Below, piece after piece: positions 7,928 to 18,600 of a stretch of DNA of 64,000 nucleotides (positions are counted from its first letter, which is position 1; the number at the start of each line of letters is the position of its first letter). The notes beneath the pieces were generated by a model. That model saw only the letters and a list, made by a program, of their open reading frames with translations. It made no database searches and had not been told where the DNA came from. The stretch comes from Klebsiella pneumoniae (GTDB lineage Bacteria; Myxococcota_A; UBA796; GCA-2862545), in NCBI GenBank assembly GCA_945861065.1, contig CAMASI010000007.1, positions 1 to 64,000 of the forward strand. Reading direction: 5' to 3'. The translations under genes were made by a program, and so were the position numbers.

Positions 7928-10573
7928 TCAGCGTTCGAGCACTTCCCGGGGCCGAGCACCGTCGGCCGGACCGACGATTCCCGCGAGTTCCATCAGCTCG
8001 ACAATTCTCGCCGCCCGATTGTACCCAATCTTGAACTGGCGCTGGACCATCGACGTAGACGCAACGCCCTTGTTGCGCACCAACGCGACGGCCTGATCGA
8101 AGAGGTCGTCTTTCTCCGCTTCGTCGATCTCCGACGCGTCGTCCAAGTCCGCAGTCACGTGGTGCACATAGCGAGGCTTGCCTTGGCCCCGAAGGAAGTC
8201 TGCCACCCGAACGACCTCCTCGTCGGACACGAACGGGCCGTGCAGACGGACGAGATCACCCGCATTGGGCAGGTACAACAAGTCGCCGCGACCCAGCAAG
8301 GACTCGGCCCCACCCGCATCCAGAACCGTGCGCGAGTCGATCACGGTCCGAAGTTTGAACGCGATTCGGGTCGGCAGGTTCGATTTGATCAGGCCCGTCA
8401 CGACGTCCACCGAAGGCCGCTGCGTGGCGACGATCAAGTGGATGCCACAGGCCCGCGCCATCTGCGTGAGCCGTGCGATGCTAATCTCGACCTCTTTGCG
8501 GGCGACCAACATCAGGTCCGCCAATTCGTCGATGACAATGACGATGTAGGGGAGCTTCTCGGGACGAGGGGGTGGCTCGTCGGTGGGCCAGGCGGCGGGC
8601 GCGAATCGACGGGCTTTGTCCGGCGTCCAGTCCACGAGCTCGGTATCGACCCGCTTGTTGTAGGACGCGATGTTGCGTGTGTCCCACCGTGCCAACAACG
8701 CGTAGCGGTCATCCATCTCGCGACAGGCCCACGCAAGTGCCGCCGCCGCATGTTTGGGGTCGGTGACCACGGGATGAAGCAGGTGAGGGATGTCTGTATA
8801 GGGCTTGAACTCGAGCTTCTTCGGGTCAACCAGTAGCAGACGCAGCTCATCCGGAGTTTTTGTAAACAGCAGCGACAGAAGCATGCCGTTGACGCCAACC
8901 GACTTTCCGGAACCCGTCGACCCGCCGACGAGCAAGTGCGGCATCGACGCGAGGTCGGCCACCACCGGCGCCCCTTCTACGTCCTTGCCGAGCACGACGG
9001 GCAACGCACCCTTGGCTTGCCGGAACGTCTCGCTGGCCAACAACTCGCGCAAGTAAATCGTGAGTCGCTGGCTAGAGGGGATCTCGATTCCGACGACACC
9101 TTTGCCCGGAATCGGGGCGACAATTCGCACCGACAATGCTTTGAGCGCCATCGCCAGATCGTCGGCAAGTGCGGCAATCCGACGAACCGAGATGCCCCGC
9201 TCAGGCAAGAATTCGAGGGTCGTCACGACGGGCCCGACGCGCACGTCGGTCACATTGCCGCTGACCTTGAACGAAAGCAGCGTCTCCTCGACCAGCCTCG
9301 CCATCGCTCGAAGCTCTTCCGGATCAAAGGTCGCGCGTTGGGTCGGAACAAGGTCGAGGTGCGACAAACGAGGGAGTTCAAAGGCGGCCCGGCCGCGCTG
9401 AAGGGAGCCGCCGTCGTCCCGGACCCGATGATCGAGATGCGCCGCTTTCCGGACGACCGCACCGCGCCTGGGCGTCGGCGGCGCGTCCGATTCGTCCAGC
9501 AGATCGGGGTCTTGCACCGGCCCCCCACCGGGAACCTCCGTGCGCTCATGCCCTTCCGAGAGGGTCGCCGTCGGGTCATCGCGTTCGGAAAAATCGTCGC
9601 GACGCGACGCGCGCTCGGTTGACCGAGGCCTTGGCGACTGCTCGGGAAACAAACCGAGCACCGCCGCATCCCCGGCCGCACCGATCGAAGCGGTTGGCTC
9701 CCAACGCAACTCCGCGACCGCGACAGGCATGCCGCCCAACGTGTCGCCCTCCGCCGGAATCAGCGGTTCGGACCCAGCCTCGGACAGCGGTTCAAAATCC
9801 ATCTGTACGGTCGAAGGCGGGCCCTCCTCGGCCTCTGGGTCGTCCGCCCGACGCAACGAGCGCCAAGCCCGCCACGTCGCACGCGCGGTCGCGTCCGCCA
9901 CGCCAGAGGCGCCTCGCCAACCGACGTCTGCCACCACCCCGGCCACCGCCGCAGCGCCTCGACCGCCGTACGACGCGCCTTGGGAGGCCGTCGCCCTCCA
10001 CACCGGCACCTGCGCCTCGGTCCAACCGACGAGGGCCCGTGCAATCGAGGCCCAATGGATATGCAGCAGGACCGTAGCGCCCATCAGCAGCGCTGATGCG
10101 ACCACGAGCCAGGCGCCAGCACGCCCCACGACCGCCCGCAAGGTCTCCGCGAGCGCAGCGCCCACCCACCCGCCGCCCGCGTCGCCAAAGCCCAACGCAA
10201 GGCCAGCCAGCACACATACCGCCATCGCGAGCGCAATCGGCGTACGCACCCGATCAAAGAGCGGCCGACCAGCAAGGCCGAGCACCGTGGTGACCATGGC
10301 GCCAAGCGCGAGCCACGAACCTTGCCCAAAGGTGTCGACCAACACCCGGGAAATCAGTGCACCCAGAGGGCCGCAAGGGTTGTGAACCGGCCCCGCCGCT
10401 GGATGTAGCCAGGTGGGGTCGAGTGGCGAGAAGCCCGCTACCGACACCGTGGCAAACGAAGCCAGGAGCAGACCTGACACGAGCACAAGCTCACGCCTAC
10501 GCTCAAGAAAGGCGCCGCTCATCGTTGAGGTCGGCTCCCGCAACCCTTTCCGTACTGAGGTGGACGTACGCAC
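7928..10573 (-). CDS. ftsK: FtsK/SpoIIIE DNA translocase
   Basis: FtsK pumps chromosomal DNA at the division septum and helps resolve dimers. The 881-residue protein has four to five N-terminal membrane helices (about 25-180), a variable acidic/Pro-rich linker (about 240-380), then the motor: beta domain, Walker A (GGSTGSGKSVGVNG), LLLVDPKKLEFKPY, and HLIVATQRPSVDVVTGLIKSN with GRGDLLYLP. A C-terminal gamma winged-helix domain follows (QRQFKIGYNRAARIVELME), which in the family recognises KOPS sequences. GTG at 10573 has GGAGG 5 nt upstream. lolA and rimO follow. Confidence 0.95.
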   Translation of the reverse strand: MRTSTSVRKGLREPTSTMSGAFLERRRELVLVSGLLLASFATVSVAGFSPLDPTWLHPAAGPVHNPCGPLGALISRVLVDTFGQGSWLALGAMVTTVLGLAGRPLFDRVRTPIALAMAVCVLAGLALGFGDAGGGWVGAALAETLRAVVGRAGAWLVVASALLMGATVLLHIHWASIARALVGWTEAQVPVWRATASQGASYGGRGAAAVAGVVADVGWRGASGVADATARATWRAWRSLRRADDPEAEEGPPSTVQMDFEPLSEAGSEPLIPAEGDTLGGMPVAVAELRWEPTASIGAAGDAAVLGLFPEQSPRPRSTERASRRDDFSERDDPTATLSEGHERTEVPGGGPVQDPDLLDESDAPPTPRRGAVVRKAAHLDHRVRDDGGSLQRGRAAFELPRLSHLDLVPTQRATFDPEELRAMARLVEETLLSFKVSGNVTDVRVGPVVTTLEFLPERGISVRRIAALADDLAMALKALSVRIVAPIPGKGVVGIEIPSSQRLTIYLRELLASETFRQAKGALPVVLGKDVEGAPVVADLASMPHLLVGGSTGSGKSVGVNGMLLSLLFTKTPDELRLLLVDPKKLEFKPYTDIPHLLHPVVTDPKHAAAALAWACREMDDRYALLARWDTRNIASYNKRVDTELVDWTPDKARRFAPAAWPTDEPPPRPEKLPYIVIVIDELADLMLVARKEVEISIARLTQMARACGIHLIVATQRPSVDVVTGLIKSNLPTRIAFKLRTVIDSRTVLDAGGAESLLGRGDLLYLPNAGDLVRLHGPFVSDEEVVRVADFLRGQGKPRYVHHVTADLDDASEIDEAEKDDLFDQAVALVRNKGVASTSMVQRQFKIGYNRAARIVELMELAGIVGPADGARPREVLER

Positions 10574-10591
10574 AGCGCCCTCCTGAGACGG

Positions 10592-10620
10592 AGTGTAGCA
10601 TTACGCCCTTGACGCGTCAC
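10592..10620 (-). promoter_or_regulatory. candidate sigma-70 promoter of ftsK
   Basis: On the minus strand GTGACG (10620-10615) and TACACT (10597-10592) are separated by exactly 17 bases. Each matches four of six consensus positions. They lie 20-50 bases upstream of the ftsK GTG and just after the stop of the barrel gene. Inferred by eye. Confidence 0.35.
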
Positions 10621-10641
10621 CGGGAACGCTGATGTTCTACA

Positions 10642-11931
10642 TCAATAGGTAAAGGTCGCGTGCAACCCGATGGTCACGTCGTCGTATTCCACGTCGGCCA
10701 GGTCCGATGCCCGTTGCTGCCAACCGACACCGGCGCCCAACACGGCCCAATCCTGCGCCGCCCAATCCAAGCCCACGTCAAACCGGTTGACGACGTCTGC
10801 TCGCGGCGTGTCACCCTGGTAGTCTTCCAGGCGAATGCTGTACTTGATCGACGGCCGCAACGACTTCGCTACGGTGCCTGAGAACTGGGCAAACACGTAG
10901 TCGTACTGGATGTAGTTGGTGGCCCAGGAGTCCATGAAATCTCGGCGATAGCCAAGCGCCGCCAAAGTCTTTTCGGTGACTTTGTACCGTATTTGCGCCG
11001 CGAGGAGCAGGCCGTCCAAACCGCCGACGTCGGCCGCGGCGTCGATCAACGCTTCAGCCCCACCCGCATTCGCCTCGTCGTAGATGCCGACGCCGTACCC
11101 AACCACCACATCGGCGAACAACTTCTCCGTGTATTGGCCTTCGATCCCGGTCTTGACCTTGATGTGGGTCGAATCCGGTTTGTTCAACTCCGCTTCGCCC
11201 GTGGGCGAGGCCGGGTTGGCCGCAATCACGTTGTCCACCCAGTCGAAGAACAGAAGCCGGGCGTCCACAATCCACGACGTACGCGGCAAGAACGCGTACT
11301 TTCCAGTAAACACCGGCCCGTAGGTGTGGCGGCGGTTGAAGATCTCCGGCTTTGCATCCCCGACAGGAGGCGTGCGGAACTCGTCGTAAGCGTAGTCGCC
11401 CAACACATTTACGGTCAGCGCCTTGCTGGGAGACGCACGAAGCCCACCTGACAACTCGTCGCGCAACTGCACCGTGAATGGGGCGGCGGAATAGTCCGCG
11501 TCGGACGCCGTGCTGCGCAAGGTTGCAAGATTGTGGAGCTCAAACCCAACTTTCCTGTCCTTCAGGAATGAGCCGTCGAAGTCGATCGCAAAATTGTCGA
11601 AGCGATCGAGGTTCTTGACCTGCTCCCCAGACGACAGTTGGTCCGTGGACTCCACAAAGATGTACTTCTTGAGCTCCCACTCGCCGTCGAAGATGACTTG
11701 ATTCTTGTCCGACTCCGCACCGATCGCGAGGCCCGGCGCGAAACGAAGCCAGCCGCCACCTTCGGGTTCAATCTCTTGCCGATACACGTTGGACCGGTAC
11801 TCGAACGCCGTAGCAAGCCGCGGTGCCATCGTAGCATCGGGTCCCAGACGGATATGTTCGCCCGGCGCAGCCATTGCGATTCCTGGCAGGAACGATGCCA
11901 GGAGTAGAGTTTGGGGGAAAGAGAAGAACAT
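10642..11931 (-). CDS. outer-membrane beta-barrel protein, GltH-like
   Basis: Starting at the ATG at 11931, the protein has a signal peptide (FFSFPQTLLLASFLPGIAMA) and about 400 residues of alternating strands rich in aromatic and charged residues. It ends in Tyr (ATFTY), as expected for a BAM-inserted barrel. Examples of strands are WIVDARLLFFDW and YIQYDYVFAQFSGTV. It is the last gene of the Glt-like cluster, in the place where Myxococcus has the predicted barrel GltH; the assignment rests on position and fold, not on recognised residues. An upstream in-frame TTG (11991) would overlap the preceding gene and spoil the signal peptide, so it is rejected. Porin-type proteins of other systems remain possible. 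Confidence 0.75.
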   Translation of the reverse strand: MFFSFPQTLLLASFLPGIAMAAPGEHIRLGPDATMAPRLATAFEYRSNVYRQEIEPEGGGWLRFAPGLAIGAESDKNQVIFDGEWELKKYIFVESTDQLSSGEQVKNLDRFDNFAIDFDGSFLKDRKVGFELHNLATLRSTASDADYSAAPFTVQLRDELSGGLRASPSKALTVNVLGDYAYDEFRTPPVGDAKPEIFNRRHTYGPVFTGKYAFLPRTSWIVDARLLFFDWVDNVIAANPASPTGEAELNKPDSTHIKVKTGIEGQYTEKLFADVVVGYGVGIYDEANAGGAEALIDAAADVGGLDGLLLAAQIRYKVTEKTLAALGYRRDFMDSWATNYIQYDYVFAQFSGTVAKSLRPSIKYSIRLEDYQGDTPRADVVNRFDVGLDWAAQDWAVLGAGVGWQQRASDLADVEYDDVTIGLHATFTY

Positions 11932-11971
11932 CAGGGGGGGAAACTCTGCCGGTACAATCGGCGATGAGGGA

Positions 11972-12511
11972 CTACAAATAAGGGCTTTCAAGCGGGGCGT
12001 CAGTCACGGTGGTGTCCTCCGTGATGGCGAGGTCAGCGCCGAGTTTACTGCCAACTTCGGTGAGGGAATCGCCGTCTCCACCCGCTTGATCGGCCGAGCA
12101 TCGTTGCGCTTCACCGACGAGGCCGCGTGACTTGCTGCGTGCGACCGCGACCTTACGGAAGTTGTGATCTGCAAGCTCGGAATCCGCACCCGCAATCGCA
12201 TCATTCATCGCGGTGGTCGCTGCTTGACCTACCTGCTGCAGCGCCCGAACCGTGGTAAGCTTGCTCGTGACACACTGGATCTCTTCGGTGTCTCCGCCGC
12301 GCCGAGCCGTTTCCAGCAACCGCGCGATTTGACGCACCGCGTCTGCAATCTCTGCAGCCGCTGCTTCCGCATAGGAGCCTTTTTCCTCATCGCTCGTCTG
12401 AGCAACGCGCATGAGCTCGCTCGCTACGCCGGTATCCGCTGTGTCCTGCGCGACTGCGAAGGCAACGGGCACCATCGAAAGTGCGAACAAACCGAGTGAG
12501 TTCCATCGCAT
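11972..12511 (-). CDS. small secreted helical protein of the Glt-like cluster
   Basis: The protein is 179 residues from the ATG at 12511 (GAGG 6 nt upstream). It has a signal peptide ending near AFAVAQ and a mature part that is mostly Ala/Glu-rich helix (EKGSYAEAAAAEIADAVRQIARLLETARR), with two cysteines (in EIQCVTSK and AQRCSAD) that could form a disulfide. A short acidic tail (AITEDTTVTDAPLESPYL) closes it. No family was recognised. It lies between the FHA/AgmX-tail protein and the barrel, so a periplasmic accessory role is inferred from position alone. Confidence 0.7.
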   Translation of the reverse strand: MRWNSLGLFALSMVPVAFAVAQDTADTGVASELMRVAQTSDEEKGSYAEAAAAEIADAVRQIARLLETARRGGDTEEIQCVTSKLTTVRALQQVGQAATTAMNDAIAGADSELADHNFRKVAVARSKSRGLVGEAQRCSADQAGGDGDSLTEVGSKLGADLAITEDTTVTDAPLESPYL

Positions 12512-12578
12512 GATCCACCTCGGGTAGCCTGACACCAACTATACCTCTCAGCCGTCCCACGTCAACCGCAGGCGACTG

Positions 12579-13898
12579 TCAGTCCTTTGACGTAAACGCA
12601 AAACCCCAACTGACATCGCCAGTTGACTCGGGGCATTGGGAGAAACTCCACTTACGAACCTTGCCTTTGATGCATTCACCGAACACGTCGTCGCCCGTTG
12701 AATTCGCAACAACATAAACGCTTTCGACGATTCCGGCGCCGCCGATGGCCCATCCCACCTCGATCCGCCCGGCGAGGTCAGGCACTTCGTTTAGCCGCTT
12801 TTCGTAGCAATACTGTAGCTGCCCGGCCTTGGCAAGAACCACCTTTTTCACGCAGTCGCCATCGGCAATGTCCTCGTCGACTGTACCGGAGGTATCGGTA
12901 TTGACGCGGGGCCTGATTGCCGGCCCTGCGGCCACAGCGCCTTCTCCACCACCCACAGTTCCCAACTCGCCGATGTCTTTGACGCTTCCGTCCACGCCAG
13001 CGCCGCCGCGGGTCGTCGCCTGATCCCCAACGGTCGTGGTGCCATCGGCCGTCTTGAGCGCCCCGTCGATGTCGGCAATCGCAGTCCGATCGCCCCACAC
13101 GGTGTCCGTGACCGAACTGCTCTCACCTGTGGTCCCGATCAGCTTGATCAGCAGCTTGCTCCGTTTGAGCAGATCGTTCTTGACGTCCTCCGCGGACCGA
13201 ACTGGCGGGGCTTTGGTCTCCCCTTCCGCCTTGGTCTTCGTCTCCGTTTTCGCCTTCGCGGGCTGTTTGCCCTTGTTCGGATCTTCGACCAGGACGGGGG
13301 GTGGCTTCTTCTGCGGAATCACGAGTTTGACGAAACGCTCGGGCATGCTCTCCAAGGTCGGAGGCACGGGCTCAATCGTATTGATCCACACGACCAACAC
13401 CGCACCAAGCGCTGTCCAAAGCCCCAGAAAGCCAAGGAAAATGGGGTCGTCTTCCGCGATTAACTTCGCACGGAAGTCCTTCTCGTCCATCGGCCGAACG
13501 GCCTGAGGAGGAGGGGGCGCAACGAACTGAAACAGGATCGTGGCCGTGCCAATTTGCAACTTTCCGCGATCCGAATCGGCGAGCGGGACCGTCCACACGT
13601 CTCCGGTTCGTTTCACATTCGAATCATCGTACAGTTTCTGAAGGGGGAGGACCTGCCCACCCGAACTCACTCGGCCCTTCATGTCACCAGTGAATCGCAG
13701 TGCATAGCCCTGCGCCGAATGCGGAAACAATACGAAGTCTGCACCGGCGAGCTGCCCCTTCGGCAGTTGGAACGACGCTTTTGACGATTCCCCGATCGTG
13801 ACTGTTTCGCCCGCCTTGACCAAGCGCTCCTGGATGATCTTGCCATCCTGGATGACGCCGATCCGCAGGACTTTTAACGAGCGAACGGGCTTGGCCAT
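12579..13898 (-). CDS. FHA domain, single TM and AgmX/PglI C-terminal tail protein, GltG-like
   Basis: This 439-residue protein starts with an FHA-like beta domain (about 5-130; VKAGETVTIGESSKASFQLP). One membrane helix follows (about 158-180, FLGFLGLWTALGAVLVVWI), then a Pro/Lys-rich periplasmic linker (QKKPPPV, then KTETKTK) and the C-terminal AgmX/PglI tail. That tail has VVLAKAGQLQYCYEKRL, GRIEVGWAIGGAGIVESVYV and CIKGKVRKWSF. In Myxococcus this architecture belongs to GltG/PglI, which links an inner-membrane motor to outer-membrane parts. GGGAG lies 5 nt before the ATG. A 178-base gap separates it from the small gene upstream; no clear promoter was seen there. Confidence 0.88.
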   Translation of the reverse strand: MAKPVRSLKVLRIGVIQDGKIIQERLVKAGETVTIGESSKASFQLPKGQLAGADFVLFPHSAQGYALRFTGDMKGRVSSGGQVLPLQKLYDDSNVKRTGDVWTVPLADSDRGKLQIGTATILFQFVAPPPPQAVRPMDEKDFRAKLIAEDDPIFLGFLGLWTALGAVLVVWINTIEPVPPTLESMPERFVKLVIPQKKPPPVLVEDPNKGKQPAKAKTETKTKAEGETKAPPVRSAEDVKNDLLKRSKLLIKLIGTTGESSSVTDTVWGDRTAIADIDGALKTADGTTTVGDQATTRGGAGVDGSVKDIGELGTVGGGEGAVAAGPAIRPRVNTDTSGTVDEDIADGDCVKKVVLAKAGQLQYCYEKRLNEVPDLAGRIEVGWAIGGAGIVESVYVVANSTGDDVFGECIKGKVRKWSFSQCPESTGDVSWGFAFTSKD

Positions 13899-14076
13899 CA
13901 GGTCTCCCGGCCCCGGCGAATCGCAGGGATGCCGACCAACGGACTTGGGTACATAGGCCTTACAGCCCTACACATCGTCCGCACATACCTTGCCTTGAAC
14001 TGCAGCCGACCGCAAGCCACATCAGGCGTACGCCAGCCGGGCTTTGCGACTTCCTGCCAACGACGGGTGCACATGA

Positions 14077-14283
14077 CTAGAATGGCGGCTTCTCGACCGC
14101 TTCAGCGATTCGGTCGAGAAAGGACTCACGCAGCTGGAGCTGGTAGTCCCGGTTGAGGTTTTCCCGAGCGATCACCACGGTAATCTCAGGCTTCTGCACC
14201 TTCCCCGTGATGACGAGGTCTCGGCCGGTGTCTTCTGGAGAAGGCGCCGCGTTGGCGAACGCACACAACAGGAACATCATCAT
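14077..14283 (-). CDS. short exported protein in the GltF position
   Basis: A 68-residue protein with a short signal peptide (MMFLLCAFANA) and a mature part predicted as a strand followed by a long helix (ITGKVQKPEITVVIAREN, then QLQLRESFLDRIAEAVEKPPF). The VQKPEITVVIAR sequence resembles C-terminal segments of AgmX/PglI-type proteins. It overlaps the upstream TPR lipoprotein by 4 bases (ATGA). In Myxococcus a small protein, GltF, lies between GltE and GltG; similarity in residues is not claimed. Confidence 0.72.
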   Translation of the reverse strand: MMMFLLCAFANAAPSPEDTGRDLVITGKVQKPEITVVIARENLNRDYQLQLRESFLDRIAEAVEKPPF

Positions 14284-15626
14284 GGGGGTACAACCTCCCC
14301 TTCGGTCGGTGGGGGCGTTTCGGAAGGCGTAGGCTCAGGCGGCGCCTCTGTCGGAGGCGCTTCCGGCGGAGGCGCCTCCACCGGCGTGCTGTCCTTCTGA
14401 CGCTGAGAATCTTTGTCCCGTTTGTCCTCCTCGGCTTTGCGGCGGCGATCGGCGTCACGCGCCTCCCGCTTAAGGTCGTCCATCAACTCCTTTGCCTGAT
14501 CCGCCAACGGACCCCCGGCCTTCACGTAGTCCTGCGCAGCGTTCTGGCCCGCACTGTAGTCTTTGTTGTAGTCGCCGAACAGAATCGCGAGGTTCAGCAG
14601 CGGCGCCGGATCGGAGGGGTTTGTCGCCAACGCCTTGCGATACGAAGTCTCTGCAGCCGCCAACTGGTTGACGCCGCGTTGGGCGATCGCGAGGTCCACC
14701 CACACGCCCGACTGGGACGAATCGGCTGCGGTGGCCCGCTCCAGAAGCGGCAATGCTTGCGCGTAAGCGTGGTCCTGAACGAGCATCCGACCCAACTGCA
14801 CCTGGGACGGCAAGTTGCGATCGTCCAACGCCAGGGCCTCGGTGAACGCTGCCCGTGCGAGCAGTCGATCGCCTGAAGCGAGGTAGACCCGCCCAAGGTT
14901 GGCCCGTATTTCCGCGTCTTTGTCCGCGCCGGGCACGCTACCCAGCGCCTTCTCGAACACGAATCGCGCGAGCGCAAGTTCGCCTTGGCCAAGGTAAGCG
15001 AGGCCCATCGCGTTGTGCACAGGAAGTGCAAACGCGTCTTGGAGTAGCGCCGCCCGGGCCTCAGCCACGGCCCCGGCGGTATCTCCGCTTCGCCGGAGCG
15101 CCTCAATCAGTGCCACACGTACGGCCGTGTTGTCCGGCGCTGCAGCGACGCCCGACCGTGCAGTCGCCACCGCTTCATTCCACCGTCCCGCCTCCAGCGC
15201 CGAGACGGCCAAACCGGCCCACGCAGCGCCTGCGCCGCGGTCCTTCTCAATCGCCTTCTTCCACGTGGCCTCGGCCGCGCGTGGATCGCCCGTTCTGTAC
15301 TGGGCGACCCCTAGATTGGAGAGCACAACCGCATCGGGATTCTCAGCCGACGCGAGCCGGGTCAGCAGTTCCAACGCAGCCCTGTCGTCCACCCCGCTGT
15401 CTCTGCCCAGCAGTCCGACTGCGTCCTCGACCGAGGGTCCTTTCGCACTTGCAGGCGGTGCCGGTGTAGCGGGCGCCACGGGTTGTGGTCCCGCGCCCGG
15501 AGCGGGTTCCGTACTTGGGGCCGACTCCCACGGCGACGGCGCACCTGACGCCGGTGTCGGCGATTCGGGCGGCGCTTTGCCAGCACAGGCCGCCAAGCAA
15601 ACCCACAACGACAAGTACCGCATCAT
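14280..15626 (-). CDS. TPR lipoprotein, GltE/AglT-like
   Basis: From the ATG at 15626 (ATGA overlap with the preceding stop) the protein has 448 residues. A lipoprotein signal (RYLSLWVCLAAC, lipobox LAAC) is followed by a Pro/Ala-rich spacer. About eight tetratricopeptide repeats come next (roughly 80-370), with pattern residues such as NLGVAQYRTGDPRAAEATWKKAI and NLGRVYLASGDRLLARAAFTEAL. The tail is highly charged and Pro/Glu-rich. The layout matches AglT/GltE of Myxococcus, an outer-membrane-associated TPR lipoprotein needed for gliding. It would scaffold other members of this cluster. Confidence 0.85.
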   Translation of the reverse strand: MMRYLSLWVCLAACAGKAPPESPTPASGAPSPWESAPSTEPAPGAGPQPVAPATPAPPASAKGPSVEDAVGLLGRDSGVDDRAALELLTRLASAENPDAVVLSNLGVAQYRTGDPRAAEATWKKAIEKDRGAGAAWAGLAVSALEAGRWNEAVATARSGVAAAPDNTAVRVALIEALRRSGDTAGAVAEARAALLQDAFALPVHNAMGLAYLGQGELALARFVFEKALGSVPGADKDAEIRANLGRVYLASGDRLLARAAFTEALALDDRNLPSQVQLGRMLVQDHAYAQALPLLERATAADSSQSGVWVDLAIAQRGVNQLAAAETSYRKALATNPSDPAPLLNLAILFGDYNKDYSAGQNAAQDYVKAGGPLADQAKELMDDLKREARDADRRRKAEEDKRDKDSQRQKDSTPVEAPPPEAPPTEAPPEPTPSETPPPTEGEVVPP

Positions 15627-18600
15627 GGCGACACCTCGGCCTTGAGCTCCGTCGGAAGAACGCGCAAGGGCGATTCTGCAGACGACGGAACCTGGATTTC
15701 GTCGTGCACGGCCGGCCAAACTTCGGGTTTGCGCTTGTGCAATTCGCGACGCGCGGCTTCAATCCACTTCGAATAACGCCCTTGCTCGGCCGCTTTTGAA
15801 ACCAGGGCCTCGAGCTGGACAACGCCGCGCGCTTCGACCTCCCGATACTGGGGGTACACCTTTTCATCGAGCAGGTCACGGAAGGCCCACTCTTCTTCTT
15901 CTGGCAAACCAGGCGGCGGTTCGATCGAAAGCCCGAGGTCGCCAAAGTACAGCGTCGCCATGGCTGCCAGGTACAACGCGCCACTGTTGTGCTCGAAGCT
16001 CTGATAGTGTTTCACATACCCGCCGACCCGATCCTCGAACGCAAGGACTTCGGCAGGCTTGGTCTCCGACAACAACGCCGTGTCTTTGTCGTCATCGCCG
16101 GAGAGTTTGTCATCCACAACCGCGGCATAGGCCTTTTCGACGCTTCGGAAATCCGCCGCAGCCGCAGCTTCGTGGCCCGCAGGTCCGACCGCCGCGCCCG
16201 TCGCGACGATGGCACCAAAGGTCCTCACCACTTCGTCGAGCGTCTTGCTGGAGCCCGCCGCATCGCCACCTTCAGCTTGGAGAGCCGCAATCCGTGAAAG
16301 TGCTTCCAACGCATGGTCTGGATGGGCGGTCCCATACTGTTTCGCGTAGCCGCGGTAGAAGCCGACGGCCTTGGCCGCATCGACCTCCTCATACAAAGCA
16401 CCCGCGCGCCAATGCACATCTTCGCGGTCGGTCTTGTCGGGGTAGGTAGCGGCGTAAGTCTCAAAACCCTTCGCAGCCTCCAGATATTTTCTTTGACCTA
16501 CCCGAAGAAAGGCCGAGTTGAACATCGCGTCCGCACGGTTTTGGTCGTCCGGGAACAGCCGAACCAACCGCTCGTAGTAGTCGATGGCCTTGTCCAAAGA
16601 GAAGGTCTGCTCGTAGTTGGCGGCAATACGGAAATACAAAGCGCGGCTTCGTTCGTCCTTCGGGTACTTCTCGACAAACTGTTCGTACAGCCCGTTGGCG
16701 CGCTCCACCTGGCCCACTTTCTGGTAGCTGAACGCAGCGTCATGCAGGGCGTCCGAAGCGTACTGCGACTGCGGAAACTCCTCGATGAATTCAAGAAATG
16801 CTGACGCGGAGCCCGCGAAGTCGCCGGAAGAGAACTTCGCCGTCGCCAGCTTGTAGGAAGCCCCCTCCAACGCGTCTTTGAATTTCGGATCCGGCGTGCC
16901 CGAAGGGCCCAGCGCCATCGTGACGTATTTCTTGGTCGCGGCCCGCACGGCGACGAGGTCGCCCTCGACGTTGTAGGTGTCCACGATGAGCCCCGCTGCC
17001 CAGGCTGCTTCTTTCGATTGTGGCCACCGATCGATGACCTCCGCGAGCACCTCTCGCGATTCTGGGTATTGTTGGTGTTCGAAAAGAATCTGACCGATCA
17101 CGTAGGTCAACGTGCCGCGTCGTTTGTCCGTTTCTTCTTTGTAGTTGATTTCACCGACCAGCGCGTCCGTCAATGATGCAGCCAACAAGCCGCGCGTCGC
17201 CTCGATGAACTCAGCGCGATCGGGGGGAATAACCCACCGCTCCATGACTTTGCCGGAGGTCAGCGTCACCGTGTTCAGGACGACCGGGTCAACAGGCGCC
17301 AAGTCCGGGGCGCCGCTCGTCGCGAGCATCCGCTGGTAGGCCACGTCCATCAGCGAGTACCGGGAAGCATCGCCCCACGTGTGGTACTTCGCACTCGACG
17401 TGAGTGTCCGGAACTCGGCCGCGGCCTCCGCATACCGACCGCTCTCCTTCAGCACGTTCGCGTACAGCCATTCCTGGTCGTAATAGTCGTCGGCAATCGG
17501 AAACTTTTGCAGGTACTCAAGGTACCGTTCCGTCGCGAGGGCGTAGTCGTCTGGGTTCTTCGTTTCTTGGGCGCGGGCATAGTATTCCGCCGCAACCCCA
17601 AGCAACGAGGCCTCGATGTAGTCTCGCGCTGTGGAGAGCGCATCGGGGTTATTTCGGTTGTGGCTCCACCATTCGCCACCCTCGTTGTACTTCTGTGTCA
17701 GCTTGACGCGCTCGGCGCCCGCAGCGACCAAGTCGCGCGTGAGGGCGTTGCTGCCATACAGTTTGACGACTTCCATCAACCATTGCGGATTGTCGGGTTC
17801 CCATACCCACCGGGAGTCCTCCTGCAGGTGATTGTAGATCGCAATCGCCTCTTCGGGCCGTGCGTAACGCAGGAGAACAAGTCCCAGTTCGGCGAATACT
17901 TCGCGCTCGTAAGGGCGCGGCCCAATCTGCTGGAAGAAGGCGATGGCTTCTTCGCCAGCGGTCCGGTCGTTCGCAATCGCGCGATCCGCCAACGAGTAGG
18001 CGACGTACTTGACCGAGTCCGACGCGTAGTTGCTCGGCTGGCCGGATTCCCGCTCTGTCACCTCGGACAAGTCCAAAAGCTTGATGAAAACAGGCAGACC
18101 CGCGTCGTGGCTCGCCACCTTGTAGTGCGTCCAGGCGAGTTGGTAGAGCGCTTCGTCGTAGTATTTTCCCTCCGGGCCCTTGTTGAGAACTCGGTGGTAG
18201 CGCCCGATGGCCTCGGCGAACTTGCCTTCGCGAAACAAGAAGTTGCCGATGAACAGGTCCGCTCGGTCGGCCAAAGATGAGTCGGGCCGCTCCTGAATCA
18301 GCGTTTCCAGCGTTGCGCGGGCGCGAACCTCGTCGAACTGCGCAGCTCGCGGGTCGATGAGGCAGAACGCGAGCATCAGGTACGCGCCGTCCAGCCGCTC
18401 ATACTGCTCGGCGAGAGGCCTTCTGGTGTTTTCCGCGACGATTTGTTCGTACAGGGCCATCGGGCCTGACAGGTCGAGTTTCGGCTCTTCGCCGATGGTC
18501 TCAAGAGCGACGAGGTCGTCCGTCTCAACCGCGGCAAAGTAGGCGGTCGCTTTGGTTTCATACTCGCCCTTCGCGACCTCGAACAACAGGTCCGCGAGGC

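Noticed and set aside
13899-14076. Sigma-54 site TGGCTTG-N4-CGGC upstream of the GltG-like gene
   Set aside because: Matches only part of the consensus; similar matches are expected by chance in GC-rich DNA.
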